64,000 bases of DNA, taken from contig OZ007510.1 in the NCBI GenBank assembly GCA_963931865.1, positions 7,603,399 through 7,667,398 of the forward strand. The letters run 5' to 3'. The notes below the pieces were generated by a model. It worked only from the letters and a program-made list of their open reading frames with translations. It had not been told where the DNA came from and did no database searches. The stretch's first letter is position 1. Each line of letters opens with the position of its first letter. Of the stretch, positions 1 through 10,901 are shown in pieces. The stretch comes from Axinella damicornis. Taxonomy: Eukaryota > Porifera > Demospongiae > Axinellida > Axinellidae. A program made the position numbers and the translations under genes.

Positions 1-400
1 GGGGACTTACTTGGGATTTAGCAGGGTGACTTGGTTGAGGAGGAAACTATTAGCCTCCGTGATGGTGGCGCCCTGGGGAGAGGCAGAGGAAGTGGAGGAG
101 GAGGCGAGGTGGCCCTCATACTCTAAGATGGCCTCCTTCTCTGATCGAGCGAGCTAGAGGATTGGAGATAAAACATAGAACACAGATTGAGGACAGACAA
201 AAGGCAGACAAGCAGACAGGCACACCTGCAACTCCCTTGCAATGGCACCATCCTTGCTCTCCACTGAGCCACTCTCACTGGTGAGCAGCGTCATGGAGGG
301 GGGGAAGGTGTAGGTGTTGGTCATCACCATCTCCATCATGCCACACAATGGGGGATACTCTGACCAACTGAGGGCACCTGGCGTGAGGGAGAGGTGGAGA

Positions 401-436
<36 letters not shown>

Positions 437-3400
437 GAAGAAGGACATGGAGGAGGCGTAGGCAAGGAGGGGGGATGCAGGGGGAGGGGGGGAGGCAGGG
501 GGGAGAGGGGGCAGAGGGAGGAGGAGAAAGGAGAGGAAGGATACAGGAGGAGGGGGAAGGCAGGGAGGAGAGGAAGGAGAGGAAGGACATTATTTACTTG
601 TAAGGTGCCCTCCCAGTCAAAACTGGAAGATCTGAGCAGCAACACTTGCTATGTAAACTCCTCCCCTCCCACTCTCCACTCCTCCCACCCTCCACCCCTC
701 CCATAAGTACCGATTGTCTTTGGATTGAAGGCAGAGAGCACTAGGAGCAGAATCCACCCCTTCCAGTAGAGTTTGGAGATGGCCAGTGAGGGTGACTTGT
801 AGTCTTCGGGAAGCTGGATGTTGGGAGGGGCGCGGTAGGCAGTGATGTCAAAGATGACGCTGAAGAGTTCTTTCCTCTCAACTACTGGCAAACGAGGCAT
901 GTCTGTACAGTGAGAAAGATGACACACACATCATGATGCTCCCAGCACAGCTTGGTCTACCCAGCCTGGAGTCCCAATGAAGCTGCCCAGCACAGCCATT
1001 GCAGTTGTGACATGATGTTACAGCTTGTTCTAGTTAGCCAATGCAGCTGCTCAGCACAGCCACCATCCTGATCCATGGGAACTAGTCTTTGAGTTCGCAG
1101 GATCAAATGCCACACTCTCTTTTAACAGGGCTGATTCACATGTCAGACGTCTGGTATACGGACCTCCATCATATAAAACAAAATACCTTCTGTGTGTGCA
1201 TTGGCAGCCCTTGCCACCAGCTTATCAGCAATGTCTAGTGCATCAGCAGGAGAGAGGGGGAGTTCCCGGGCCAGTCCGATCACCAGAACTCGCATCAGAG
1301 TGTCCTCCATGAGAAATGCTTCTGTCATCATGTGGAGGATCAGGCTGTGTGGTGTGTGTGGGGGTGTGGTGTGTGTGTGGGGGTGGGTGAATATGTGCAT
1401 GTGTGTGTATAGTTGATGTGACTGTTTTTAGTCATGTACATGAAACTCTCACTAGTTTCATACCCATAACAATCTGGGAATGGATTTGGTAGCTCTTCCT
1501 ATTCCAGTAGTGAGTCTGATTTATAACGTTATTGGGTCGATTATCGGTATTGACCATCAGCCACTAACAACTATCGGTTATCAGAATATTGATTAATCTC
1601 CGATATTCCGATACATTGTAACTGTACCGATGAGGAGATTTACCAATATTCCATTGAGCCGCCAAAGGCGGCTTGATGTGCCCTTGGTAAGAGACTGCAT
1701 ACCTCCTGTCACTCTCAGGCGGCCAGTTGTCCTTGCTGCAATAGGCTTCCGCTGGTTCCAGAAACAGGCACTTCTTCAGGCATGTCTTGTAGTCCACCGG
1801 CTGTGGCCGGAAGGCCCCGGGAACAATGGTGTGAACCCACCAGACAGCATCCCGCTGGATCATCCCAAGCATGGAAAAGAACTCCTTGAGCTGGGGTACC
1901 ATGGCTTTCTCTCCCTTCAAGTAGCCGTTGTACGCTTCTCGAATGAGCATGTTGGACGTTAGCAGACAGGAACACGTAATGAGGTCGGCCACGGAGAGGG
2001 CCATTCGCTCCTGTGAGATGCAGAGTATGCAGAGGTGTACGCAGAGAAAAGATTTACATGTGGTTCAATCAGAAGTTGGGAAATGATTGATTTCAACCAC
2101 TTTCCTAGCCTCATTCCCAGACCGTTCCCACCTCTACTTTTGCAGTCTGCAAAGATTGGAGGTGGGAATGGCTTGGGAACAAGGCTAGCATATTCACACT
2201 GAAAGACTGACTGTCTCTTCAACTCATGTAGTCTTGTTCCCAGGCTATAAATGATTTCAGACAAAGTCCATCTTTGTGGGGTCTATTCAACCTGCAATCT
2301 AAACAATCAACAACCAGAGGTGCATTACCTTGTGTGTTGAATCCAGCTGTGTAAACTCCACCTCCTTTCTCTCTTGCATCAGCGAGCGGCAGAAAGTCAA
2401 GAAATTGAACTCATTTCTAACCTGCCGGATCACCTCTCGTAGGAACCCTCTGAGAGCTTTCAGATAGTCCTCCTTGCGCGTGAGGAACTCCTGGAATACC
2501 ACTCCCAGTAGCTAGAATGGAATGGAACAGAACACATCATGGAATGGAACAGAGATTCGTTGGCAATAATGGTATTTGGAAAAACTATTTCGAGTGTGCT
2601 CTGGCTGTCTTCATCAGCCAGACCACCCTCAAACGTTGCAAACAAACGTTTTATGCACAATTGCATCAAATTTTTCCTATTGTCACTGAAGTGCAGTAGT
2701 ATGACCTTGAAGGATCACACGAACGGAAGAGAGTAATCCGCCACAACAGAATGAGGTCAGTTGAGATCGGAATACAACATGAGACTTAATCTTTTCCCTA
2801 CAGTGTAACTATCATTGAGAGCTGGGGTACCAAGTCTCAAAACATTGTAGAGCCTTCATTCAGCCGTAACAGTGGTGTAACTGGTGTATGCCCCACATAA
2901 TCTTCAACACATGACCTCTGGCCCCTCATTATCTCGGAACCCATTGTTCATTACCTTGGCAGCCTCATCTGGCCACGTGTGGACTGTCATTGCAATGATG
3001 GCCATGTTGCTGGGACTACGCAGCTGCCCCAGCTCGTTGCTGACCACACCACGAAGCACCGTCTCAAGGTTGGCTGGGTGGCTAGCTATTAGCTCTCTGT
3101 AAATGCATGTATAGGTGCATGTGTGTGTGTGTGCGTGTGTGTGTGCATGTGTGTGTATTGTGTGAGTGTGTGTGTATTCATGTGTTTGTGCATGTGTGTG
3201 TTGTATGTGTGTGTGTGTGTGTGTGTGTTGTATGTGCATGTGTGTGTGTGTTGTATGTGCATGTGTGTGTGTGTTGTATGTAGTGCATGTGCATTTGTGT
3301 TGGCGTGTGTGCATTTGTGGTCATGCATGGGTGTGTGTGTGTGATGCATGTATTGGTGGTGTGTGTGGATGAGTATTTGTGTAGTACAGGAAGGTGCAGC

Positions 3401-6040
3401 ATATCATCAGCACACCGTTTCCCACACCCACCAATGGAGACACAGTGGAGAGACACTAAATTACTCACTTGATGCAACTGACAAACTGGTTGGAGAAGAG
3501 CTTGGTCTTGAGACGCACGTTGATGAGTGCATCGATCACACGGAGGTCCTCTTGGGAGTGGGTGTGGCAGTTAACAGCCACTGTCATCATGAGGTCTTGG
3601 CACTGCTTACCCAGCTGTGTTCAGAGGGAGGATGGAGGGAGGGATGGAGGGAGGCAAGGGATGAAGGGGATGGAGGATGGAGGGAGGGATGGAGGGAGGG
3701 AGGGAGGGAGGGAGGGAGGGAGGGAGGGAGGGAGGGAGGGAGGGAGGGAGGGAGGGAGGGAGGGAGGGAGGGAGGGAGGGATGGAGGAGGGAGGGGGAGG
3801 AATGGGTGAGGGAAGGGGAGGGAGAGAAGGGCGGGGGAGGGAGAGAGGGAGGGGGGAGGGAGAGAAGGGTGGGGAGGGAGGGGGAGGAAAAAGGGAGGGG
3901 AGGAAGGGGGAGAGACAGGGAGGGTGGAGGAGAGGGGAAATGAATAATTTAGGCTGTGTAGGTTGGCCAGGGGCCACCCACCAACCTTGGGGTTCTGTAT
4001 CCAACCCTCCATCTTCTGAGCCACCTTGAGTCGGATGTCAGGGAGGCCTGCTGCAGTGGTGAGGAACCTGAGGAGGTTTCTGGAGACATCTGCTGGGATG
4101 CTGTGCCGACCCATCTGCTCCCCGACAAGCTGGAGAATGTGCGCCTTCAGAGATTTGAGGGAGGAGGGGGAGAACCTTGGTGCAACTTCCACATCACCCA
4201 ATGAAAGCTCGTCACTCTTTTCACCCTCCACACTGGCCACACTCCCACCACCATCACCCTCATTTTTACCAGCCTGACTAGCTGAAGAACCAGTTTCACT
4301 GGCTGGACCAGTTTTTGGTGCTGGTGTGGGAACACCAGTGGAACTCGACCCAGACCCGGAACTGGAGTTGGAACTGGATCCTGGACTATAGGGTCTGGTT
4401 TGGAACATGGTACAGATGTTGTCAACCAGTTTCCTACATAGCTCCAAGTCCACCCACAGTCTATCACCAAGTGAGTCTTCAATGAAGACCTGGATAGGAT
4501 CATAGCAATGCAGGAAGGATGTAAACCGTATGCAAGCTATAGGCCAGAGTAGACCAGTAATAGCCACAGACGTTTTCTACTACCATAATCACACTTTATT
4601 TGGAACAGGTGTACTCACCTTGGCAACAGCTTCAGGCCAGTTGTACGAGTCTCTCAGGGCCACCAGAAGCAGTTGCGAGGCCAGCGTGTACACAGAGGGA
4701 TTACCCTTTGCCTTGAAGATCGCTGCAGGCTCTCGCTTCAACACTGCAATTAAGCCCTACATGGGAGGAGAGGGGAGGGGAGAGGAGGGGTCAATATTTG
4801 TGGGTGGGGATGGGAGGGGAAAAAGGTGGAGGAGAGGAGAGGAGGACCAGGAGATAGAGGGGAAGAGGTGGAAGGGGAGAGAGGAAGGGTTGTGGAGGGA
4901 AGGGGAAGGAGGTGGAGGGAAGAGGGGGGGAGAGGGTTGTAAGAGGGGAGGGGGTTGTAAGAGGGGAGGGGGGAGGAGGAGGTCAGATATGAGGTCACGA
5001 ATGTAACCATTGAGGGGAATGGTGACATCACCTTGCTAATCGTCCCAACAAGGCAATTTATGCATGTACGTACCTCAATTGCAGCTGGGTTGTTGAAGAG
5101 TTCCCCGTCTTCCCTTCCCAAGGTGGTAAGAGCAGCATTCAGAGTGGGGTCTGGCTTCAGGCGGGAGAGCCTCAGCTGCTTCAACGCCCCAGCTAGCACC
5201 CGAGCAGCCTTGGCATCATTGCCAGCTGACCTTGCCTCTTGGATGGCTGCTACCAGTTCAGCTGACCGAACTGACAGAGAAGAGCAAGTGTGTGTAGGGG
5301 GTAGGGATGTCTTATGCACAAATATTACAACAACAGATTATATGTACGCTATATGTGTGTATGCTACAATGTGTGCATACTACATTTACATGTGAGGTAC
5401 ATTATTGTCTGTTTGGTACGTATGTATGTGTATACGTACATGTGTATATGTGTGGTGTGCATGCATGAGTGTATGTGTGTATATGTGTATACGTATGTGT
5501 GTACACAGGAGGTAAATCCCAGACACACGTGATTGTTCCCTAACCTTCAATCACTTGAGCAGCACCAATCCCGCCTCCTGCCGGGGACTTGTTTCCCGAT
5601 ACCTGTCCACCCCTTGCAGTGAGTGGCTGCGATTGGGCCACCTGGGAGACTCGAATTGGATCTGAGAACAGCCCCCCTGGTCCCTCTGCCGCAAGCTTCA
5701 GCTTTTTGGCTGGGGGACCACCCAACGAGGAAGAAGCCCCTGCACCCCCTTGCTTAAATGAGGTACTCGATTTTGGTTCATCCGAATGACGCAACGAGGG
5801 CTTTGAAGAGCCTGGTTTTGAACCTAGATTTGCATATCAAATAGTCAAAAAGGGAGTGTGCAATATGGGCATCTGTGAGGAACTTACCCAATGCAATTAG
5901 GTCACCAGTAAATGCGGAGATGTGGCCTACAAATGGGAACGGAAAGTTAACGGAACGGGTGAGACAAGACCCTAAGAAACTCGGTCAGTCAGTTTGATAC
6001 CTTTCCTGCTAGAAGGACCACTTCTTTTCATGCTGCTCAT
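1..6040 (-). CDS. INTS1: Integrator complex subunit 1 (INTS1), N-terminal part, spliced, runs off left edge
   Basis: INTS1 is the large scaffold of the Integrator complex, which cleaves snRNA 3' ends and terminates promoter-proximal Pol II transcripts in the nucleus. I trace 14 exons: 6040-6001, 5926-5888, 5823-5545, 5270-5074, 4756-4619, 4489-3986, 3614-3469, 3096-2955, 2511-2329, 2010-1703, 1344-1187, 902-711, 377-226 and 153-11. All have GT-AG borders and compatible phases, giving about 873 residues. Landmarks shared with animal INTS1 are GDLIALGSK, EDSLGDRLWVD, VSRNLLRFLTT, LMQERKE, IQRDAVWWVHT, DNWPPESDR, EDTLMRVLVIGLARELPL, NIQLPEDYKSPSLAISKLYW and MEMVMTN. Human INTS1 is about 2,190 residues, so the C-terminal 60% lies beyond position 1. 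The start ATG at 6040-6038 precedes MSSMKRSG. Exon 4489-3986 has a species-specific Ser/Gly/Thr-rich insert. Identity is very secure; single exon edges less so. Confidence 0.95.
402..435. repeat. poly-G tract in INTS1 intron
   Basis: An uninterrupted G run of about 33 bases lies just upstream (in gene sense) of the exon that starts at 377, followed by G/A-rich sequence to about 595. Several long ORFs here are products of the low complexity. Confidence 0.9.
903..1186. other. INTS1 intron without recognised content
   Basis: Non-coding interval between INTS1 exons. I see a repeated phrase containing 'agctgcccagcacagcca' and 'agctgctcagcacagcca' near 980-1060 but no gene. Confidence 0.5.
1345..1702. 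other. INTS1 intron with short GT microsatellite
   Basis: Intron with a GT/GGTGTG-rich tract at about 1347-1412. The rest shows nothing identifiable. Confidence 0.5.
2106..2192. mobile_element. TAGCCTC foldback MITE in INTS1 intron
   Basis: An imperfect inverted repeat beginning ctagcctcattcccag and ending cttgggaacaaggctag. It belongs to the foldback family found repeatedly in this window (10365, 28725, 54313, 55195 and others). No clear target duplication at this copy. Confidence 0.65.
2512..2954. other. INTS1 intron, no recognised feature
   Basis: Non-coding interval between exons starting 2511 and ending 2955. Short GGAATGGAAC repeats at about 2517-2551; otherwise nothing seen. Confidence 0.5.
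3110..3370. repeat. GT-rich microsatellite in INTS1 intron
   Basis: Long imperfect (TG)n with interspersed CATG/TTG units. It produces spurious Cys/Val-rich and His/Thr-rich ORFs on the two strands. Confidence 0.9.
3619..3945. repeat. (GGGA)n purine tract in INTS1 intron
   Basis: An almost perfect GGGA tetranucleotide array at about 3682-3780, followed by degenerate G/A-rich sequence to about 3940. Strong purine/pyrimidine strand asymmetry makes this a candidate for triplex or slipped structures and for assembly length error. Confidence 0.9.
4765..4985. repeat. G/A-rich low-complexity intron tract
   Basis: Degenerate GGGGA/GGAGA repeats between INTS1 exons 5270-5074 and 4756-4619. No coding content. 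Confidence 0.8.
5290..5510. repeat. TATG/GTAC-rich microsatellite in INTS1 intron
   Basis: Degenerate alternating purine-pyrimidine repeats such as gtatgtgtatacgtacatg. No coding content. Confidence 0.7.
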
Positions 6041-6214
6041 TTCATCGCAAATCACAGTGTGCGCCTACACAATTTATGGTTCAAAATTACACCATTTCAG
6101 ATAATTAGGAAAACTCTAACGCCTACGGTCTGGGAATTGAACATGGGAACGAGACTGTGTTACCACACAGCTAAAGGGCTCTTTGTTTGTTTTTCTACAG
6201 CCACCGGATGTGGG
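6041..6214. promoter_or_regulatory. Shared bidirectional promoter interval, INTS1 / PH gene
   Basis: The INTS1 start codon (minus) and the PH-gene start (plus, ATG at 6215) are separated by only 174 bp. A good acceptor (pyrimidine tract then cag at 6198-6200) suggests the plus gene has a non-coding first exon inside this interval. I see no TATA box that would decide start sites. Divergent regulation is inferred from the arrangement. Confidence 0.5.
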
Positions 6215-9200
6215 ATGGATATGGATATTACCGTTCTTGGGGAAGAGAGCCACGAGATCGACCGAATGGCAGTCCACGCAGTCATGTCGCTACCTCCTGG
6301 CGTAATCGACCGCTCGAAACAGAGCGACGCTGAGGGTGCACCTCAGCTAGTTGTCACTGCAAGCAGCCCGGAGGGGAGTGTACTGCCACTTGGAAGAGGA
6401 AGAGACTCACCTGATAAGGTGGATAGTAGTTAGCTTAGTTTTAGCAATGGCAGCAGTGCAGAGATGTGCATAAGCCAAGTGGGGTCTGAGCACGGGACTA
6501 CCAAAAATGGTATAGATTATGACACCTAATTAATGAACCAGCAGGTTCGATACAATTTGTGGTACGATACAAAGCTAGGGAGAAGGCCTGAAAGCAGGTG
6601 TCCTTGTGACCTATTTTCAGGCCTTCTCCCTAGTTTTGTATCATTGTATCAAACCTTACCTCTAAACCATCACAGACAGCTTCCTTCTGCAGGGATCATG
6701 CCACGTCTGATAGCTATCTGTTGCATTACCATCTATGGAGCTTGTCTTTGACTGCCGCCAACCATTTTCAGCCATAGTATAGTCGATCGTTGTAGTGCAA
6801 TCACAAGGTTCTTGAAGAGAAGACATACCGCAGGATAAGCACATTAGTCTTGATTTGTGATGACATTGAGAGCTATTCTTACATTAGTGAGGTATGGCTA
6901 GCACAAACATCCTAAAGGTATGATTTAGTGCAAGAACCAATAGCAAGCTTGCGCTATAATACACTCACACCACAAGGGAGACACTCTCAGAAGTCCCTCC
7001 TACTACCCCCTCCCAGAAATCCATTTGAATGTAGATTCAGTGAAGTTGACCAATCAGTTCAACTGCAAGTGTATGGGACTGAGAAGCCACCTCAGAGAAC
7101 CATTTTGAGCATCCCCCCTCATGTACATGATGTACCTCTGTATAATTGGGCGAGCGTGAGCGAGCCCCACACTAGTCGTAGTCTCACTGGTAGATTCCCG
7201 TATTCTTGCACATTCGCTGTAGAACTAAGGAAACCTAGGGCACAAAAAATTTGTCAGCATTTTTGGTCTCGGAGAAATATCGCTACGTACAACTGTTCCA
7301 CATAGCTATTTTCGCACATGCACTCACTCACGCTCGCACCACAATGTCACACATTCCACTAGTATAATGTTATATACAGTTGTGTATATACTATGTACAT
7401 GTACATGTATACACAGTATGCGCATGGTTGCACACAATTACATGTTTTCACACCCACACATTCAGGGTGTGATACCAGTAGCCCCGACAGAGGAGCCCGT
7501 TCTGATGCACGGCAACTTACAGAAGCTGGGGAAGGTGTTCAAAGGATGGCACCAGAGATACTTTGAGATCCAGGGCCGACACATGTACCACTATAAAACC
7601 TCAACAGTAAGTAAAGCTCTGAATATGGCATAAGACTGTTGCACCTGTACACAGCATCTCACTGGTAACCTCTACATCAGCATGATGGCTTGCATAGCTC
7701 TGTCGTTACGAACGTGTTAATGTGCAATATTGCGAATGCTAGCATGACCTCGGTATCTTGGGATAGAACATCCAACCTGACCTGCAGCCCATCAACACCC
7801 AGCCTCCTTCTGGATTATGAGCCAAATCATTGTCACACTTACACACTTCAGAGCATGAACAAATCATTGACTACCGTAGAGACTGGTTAATAGGCGCATG
7901 CGCTTATCGCATGCAGCAGCAAGAAAGTATGCGCTTATTATGAGTATACGCTTATTAGCGGCAACGGAACCCGATCATGGCAAGCTGACAAAGATGCTGT
8001 GAGCGATGTCATCATATCTACAAGTGAGTGCGGTCCCGTACTGCATGTCAGTGGCGAGATTCTTCAACTTACTAGGCACACAAGGACAGAAACGATGGCT
8101 GCGCCGTCGACGTCCATTTTGCCACAGTGTGTGCCTTGCAAACGGAGAGGTGCACGGTATTAGGCTACGTCCCTCGAGAGTGGTCACGTAAGTGTTCGCT
8201 ATCCAGCGTAGCTTTGAGAGTGCCGGGTGCTTCTGCACGATCTGTCGTAGTGTCTCGCTAACTCGCAAAACACAAATCGACACGTCAGCATTTTTTTAGG
8301 CGTATGCGCTAATTAAATGATACGTAAGGACAAGAAGGAAGTATGCGCTTATTTAATATTATGCGCTTAATAGCTGCATGCGCCTATTAACCGGTCTCTA
8401 CGGTATGCCTTTACCATGGGCGGTATGTTGCTGTTTCCGTAAACACGTGACTCCATTGTGCAAGCATCTGCTCGCAATCTGCCATAGTTGCCCCACTACC
8501 GTCTGGTGACCTGAATCAAAACTAAACCTATAGTATGTGCTCTTGGAACCTCACTCCCAGATTCTTGCATGCTACCATCCCAATCTCAGCTGCTGTTCAC
8601 ATCTCTCCTCTCCCTCCAGAAACACCACTGCCTTGGAGATATCGACTTGAGCATTGTAAGTAATTTACCTAGCAGTTAGCATGTGTCAGAAATTTGGCTG
8701 TTTTTTGGCCTATACCTGTTCAAATGTTGTACGGTGCATTGTATCAGAGGTGTTGCAGCCTCTCTTGTTACCATGGTGATATTGCCTTCCTCACAGTGTT
8801 TCTATGCTGGACCTACCAATGTTGCCACATTTGGCCATCCATTCGAAATTCGTACCACTCAAAGAGTACATGTGTTTGTAAGTCTTGACAGTATCCATTA
8901 TCACATCTGATTCACTGAAGCAGCAGTACATCACAATAACATAGCATTACATCATCATTACACAAAGTTCTGTTATAGCTTACATCATAATTGCATCATT
9001 CGATTACATCACTGTTACATAATTGCATCCCGATTACTTTATTTGTACAGGCTGCCAGAACCTATGACGAGATGCACAGATGGGTAGAAGTCATTGAAGC
9101 CAACATGGGGACCCCTGAATCGTGAGTGACACACTGTTACAGTGGAACCTCTATACTGTGGCCATCACTTTTTGGATACAGGTGCCGATGTATATTGACA

Positions 9201-10115
9201 GTTACCACATAAAGGTGTACCTATTGTCTTGGTATGTCATGTGACGAGTTTTACCAGGCCTTCTAGTACTGCGAGCGACAAACACATTGTTAGAAGGCCT
9301 GGGTGTGACTACCCTTGATCTATGGTTGTGTGTCATGAATTAACTTCACTTCGTGTTCTGACTCATACAGGGAGGAGGTGAAGCCGAAGCAGGTGAAAGT
9401 GAAGCGTTGGCAGTCAATCAAGAGCACCTTCTCCTTGCAACCACGCCGCCATCCCCAGGATCCCACTACATCGTTGGGAGGACACGAGAAACGTGCAAAG
9501 AAGGTAGACAGAAATAAGAGCTTCATGCAACGACTGAAGAATTTCAGGCACAGATCCAACCAATCGTCTGATGATGATCTATCGCCAGAGCACCACCACC
9601 AGCGTCCCAAGTCCATGTCAAGCCAAACCCAGCTTGAGCCTCCCTTGGAACACCCTCCCACCCCACGATCACTACCCAATACTCCCATCATCAAGAAGCG
9701 GGATGCACACCAGACTTCCCCTCCTGCCTCTCCCCTCTCAGTGGAGGTGTTCCCAATTTCATCATCCACAGAGGCCCTCAAATCCCCTAGCCATGCTTCT
9801 AGCACTAGTCCTGCTAGATCTTTGTCACCCGAAGTTGAAACTGGTAAAACGAGCGCAATTCATCAAGGGGAGAGCAAAACTGGAAGTGCTGAACCAGAGG
9901 AACCATTACAGTTGGAAGCCAAAGGTACTGAACCTGCCATACCAGAATTTCTCAACAAGAGGTTTGTGTGGGATGAGATCAAGGAGCTTTTGGAATCTCT
10001 CCCAGAGAGGAGCGAGAGCCCTTCCTACCAAGAGTTGCCCCCGGAGGAGACCGGCTGGGAGGACAAACCCACAGGCATGGAACAGCTGAGGGAGTTTCTC
10101 GCAGTGTGTGCATAA
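6215..10115 (+). CDS. PH-domain protein with long Ser/Pro-rich tail, spliced
   Basis: Six coding exons read in frame: 6215-6418, 7466-7606, 8620-8655, 8797-8877, 9051-9121 and 9371-10115, giving about 425 residues. A pleckstrin-homology domain occupies roughly residues 80-175. It opens HGNLQKLGKVFKGWHQRYFE (beta1-beta2, basic lipid-binding loop), continues with FGHPFEIRTTQRVHVF and closes with the C-terminal helix containing the conserved Trp (DEMHRWVEVIEANMG). Such domains bind phosphoinositides or protein partners at membranes. The remaining ~250 residues are basic, then Ser/Pro-rich and probably disordered (RSLSPE, PPTPRSLPNTP), ending MEQLREFLAVCA. I do not recognise the subfamily. The start is the first in-frame ATG after a likely acceptor; a second ATG two codons on is equally possible. 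Confidence 0.85.
6419..7465. other. PH-gene intron 1, with inverted repeat 6550-6652
   Basis: The intron contains an imperfect foldback whose arms are gatacaaagctagggagaag and its complement (cores at about 6566-6593 and 6614-6642), spaced by about 20 bp. Beyond that I see nothing identifiable. Confidence 0.6.
7874..8403. mobile_element. Non-autonomous TIR transposon (MITE), TA target duplication
   Basis: Terminal inverted repeats start CCGTAGAGACTGGTTAATAG on the left and are complemented on the right (ending ggtctctacgg), flanked by TA on both sides (7872-7873, 8404-8405). Multiple 'atgcgcttatt' subterminal repeats occur. A partial second copy lies at about 49073-49480. TA duplication and size fit a Tc1/mariner-type MITE; no transposase is seen. 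It sits inside an intron of the PH gene. Confidence 0.85.
8404..8619. other. Rest of PH-gene intron 2
   Basis: Non-coding, nothing recognised. Together with 7607-7873 and the MITE it makes up the second coding intron. Confidence 0.4.
9253..9305. repeat. Small foldback related to the TAGCCTC MITE family
   Basis: accaggccttctag and its complement flank a short loop containing gcgagcgacaaacac, a phrase also present in relatives near 52600 and 54070. It lies in the last PH-gene intron. Confidence 0.55.
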
Positions 10116-10901
10116 ATAGCTTTTATATTTCATGTCACAGGGTAATCATGTAGAACCACTTTCTGTACTTTAACACTAGTCCTTTTTACCCTATGCAGTT
10201 TGCATAATTATACAAACTGTCGTTATAACATCAGAGTTTCATACAAAATTTGTTTGGGAGGGTGGTGTGGCATGCAATCCTATGAAAGGGCTTCCTGATA
10301 GGAGAAAATCGTGCCTGAAAAGTTTTCACCATGCATGCACATTACCTGCTGTGTGGGTTAACTGTAGCCTCGTTCCCAGTCCCACGCCCAGCTTTTCGTC
10401 GCTTGCAGTACGGTAAGGTACTAAGCAGCGACGAAAAGCTGGGCGTGGGACTGGGAACGAGGCTAGGTTAACTGCAGGGCTGGCTCTGCAGAAGTGCTGC
10501 ATGCACATGCACCTCTGTATGTGTTTCAGCCGCCCTGAACTTTTGATATCTTCCACTAGTACATGTACGTACATGACTGTACTACTGTTGTACTTCAATC
10601 TGCTAATAAGGGTACATTTTTGACAAAATGGATGGAGATTTGGATAGCATAATTTACTGGTGCCTACATGTATTCATCAGCTCAACGATAGTTATGCACG
10701 CAGTTATATTTCTTTTGTCACTATCAAATGATACCAATTTTGCTGCACACACCTCCCTTATCCTACCCTATCTATATCTGCTGGTGCAGAACCTATCAGA
10801 TATTATATAGACCACAGTGCCAATTAAACTCCAATGACAAAATAATATGAGTCTGTTTCAAACATAGCAATGTCACACAGGGTAATATTTATAATGCAAG
10901 T
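10116..10901. other. Convergent intergenic region between the PH and PABP-Death genes
   Basis: The two genes point at each other here, so both 3' UTRs fall in this 786-bp gap. It holds the foldback MITE 10365-10465. No further gene seen. Confidence 0.5.
10365..10465. mobile_element. TAGCCTCG foldback MITE with 9-bp target duplication
   Basis: Nearly perfect hairpin: arms begin TAGCCTCGTTCCCAGTCCC and end with the complement. It is flanked by identical 9-bp direct repeats GGTTAACTG (10356-10364 and 10466-10474). A 9-bp duplication is typical of Mutator-like elements. Confidence 0.85.

Noticed and set aside
314..706. Gly/Arg-rich and Pro-rich ORFs over the poly-G tract
   Set aside because: Created by G/A low complexity in an INTS1 intron; no conservation or splice logic.
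3089..3477. Cys/Val- and His/Thr-rich ORFs
   Set aside because: Translations of a GT microsatellite.
3587..4567. 326-codon minus ORF as one exon
   Set aside because: Only 4489-3986 is INTS1 coding; the rest is read-through into the (GGGA)n intron.
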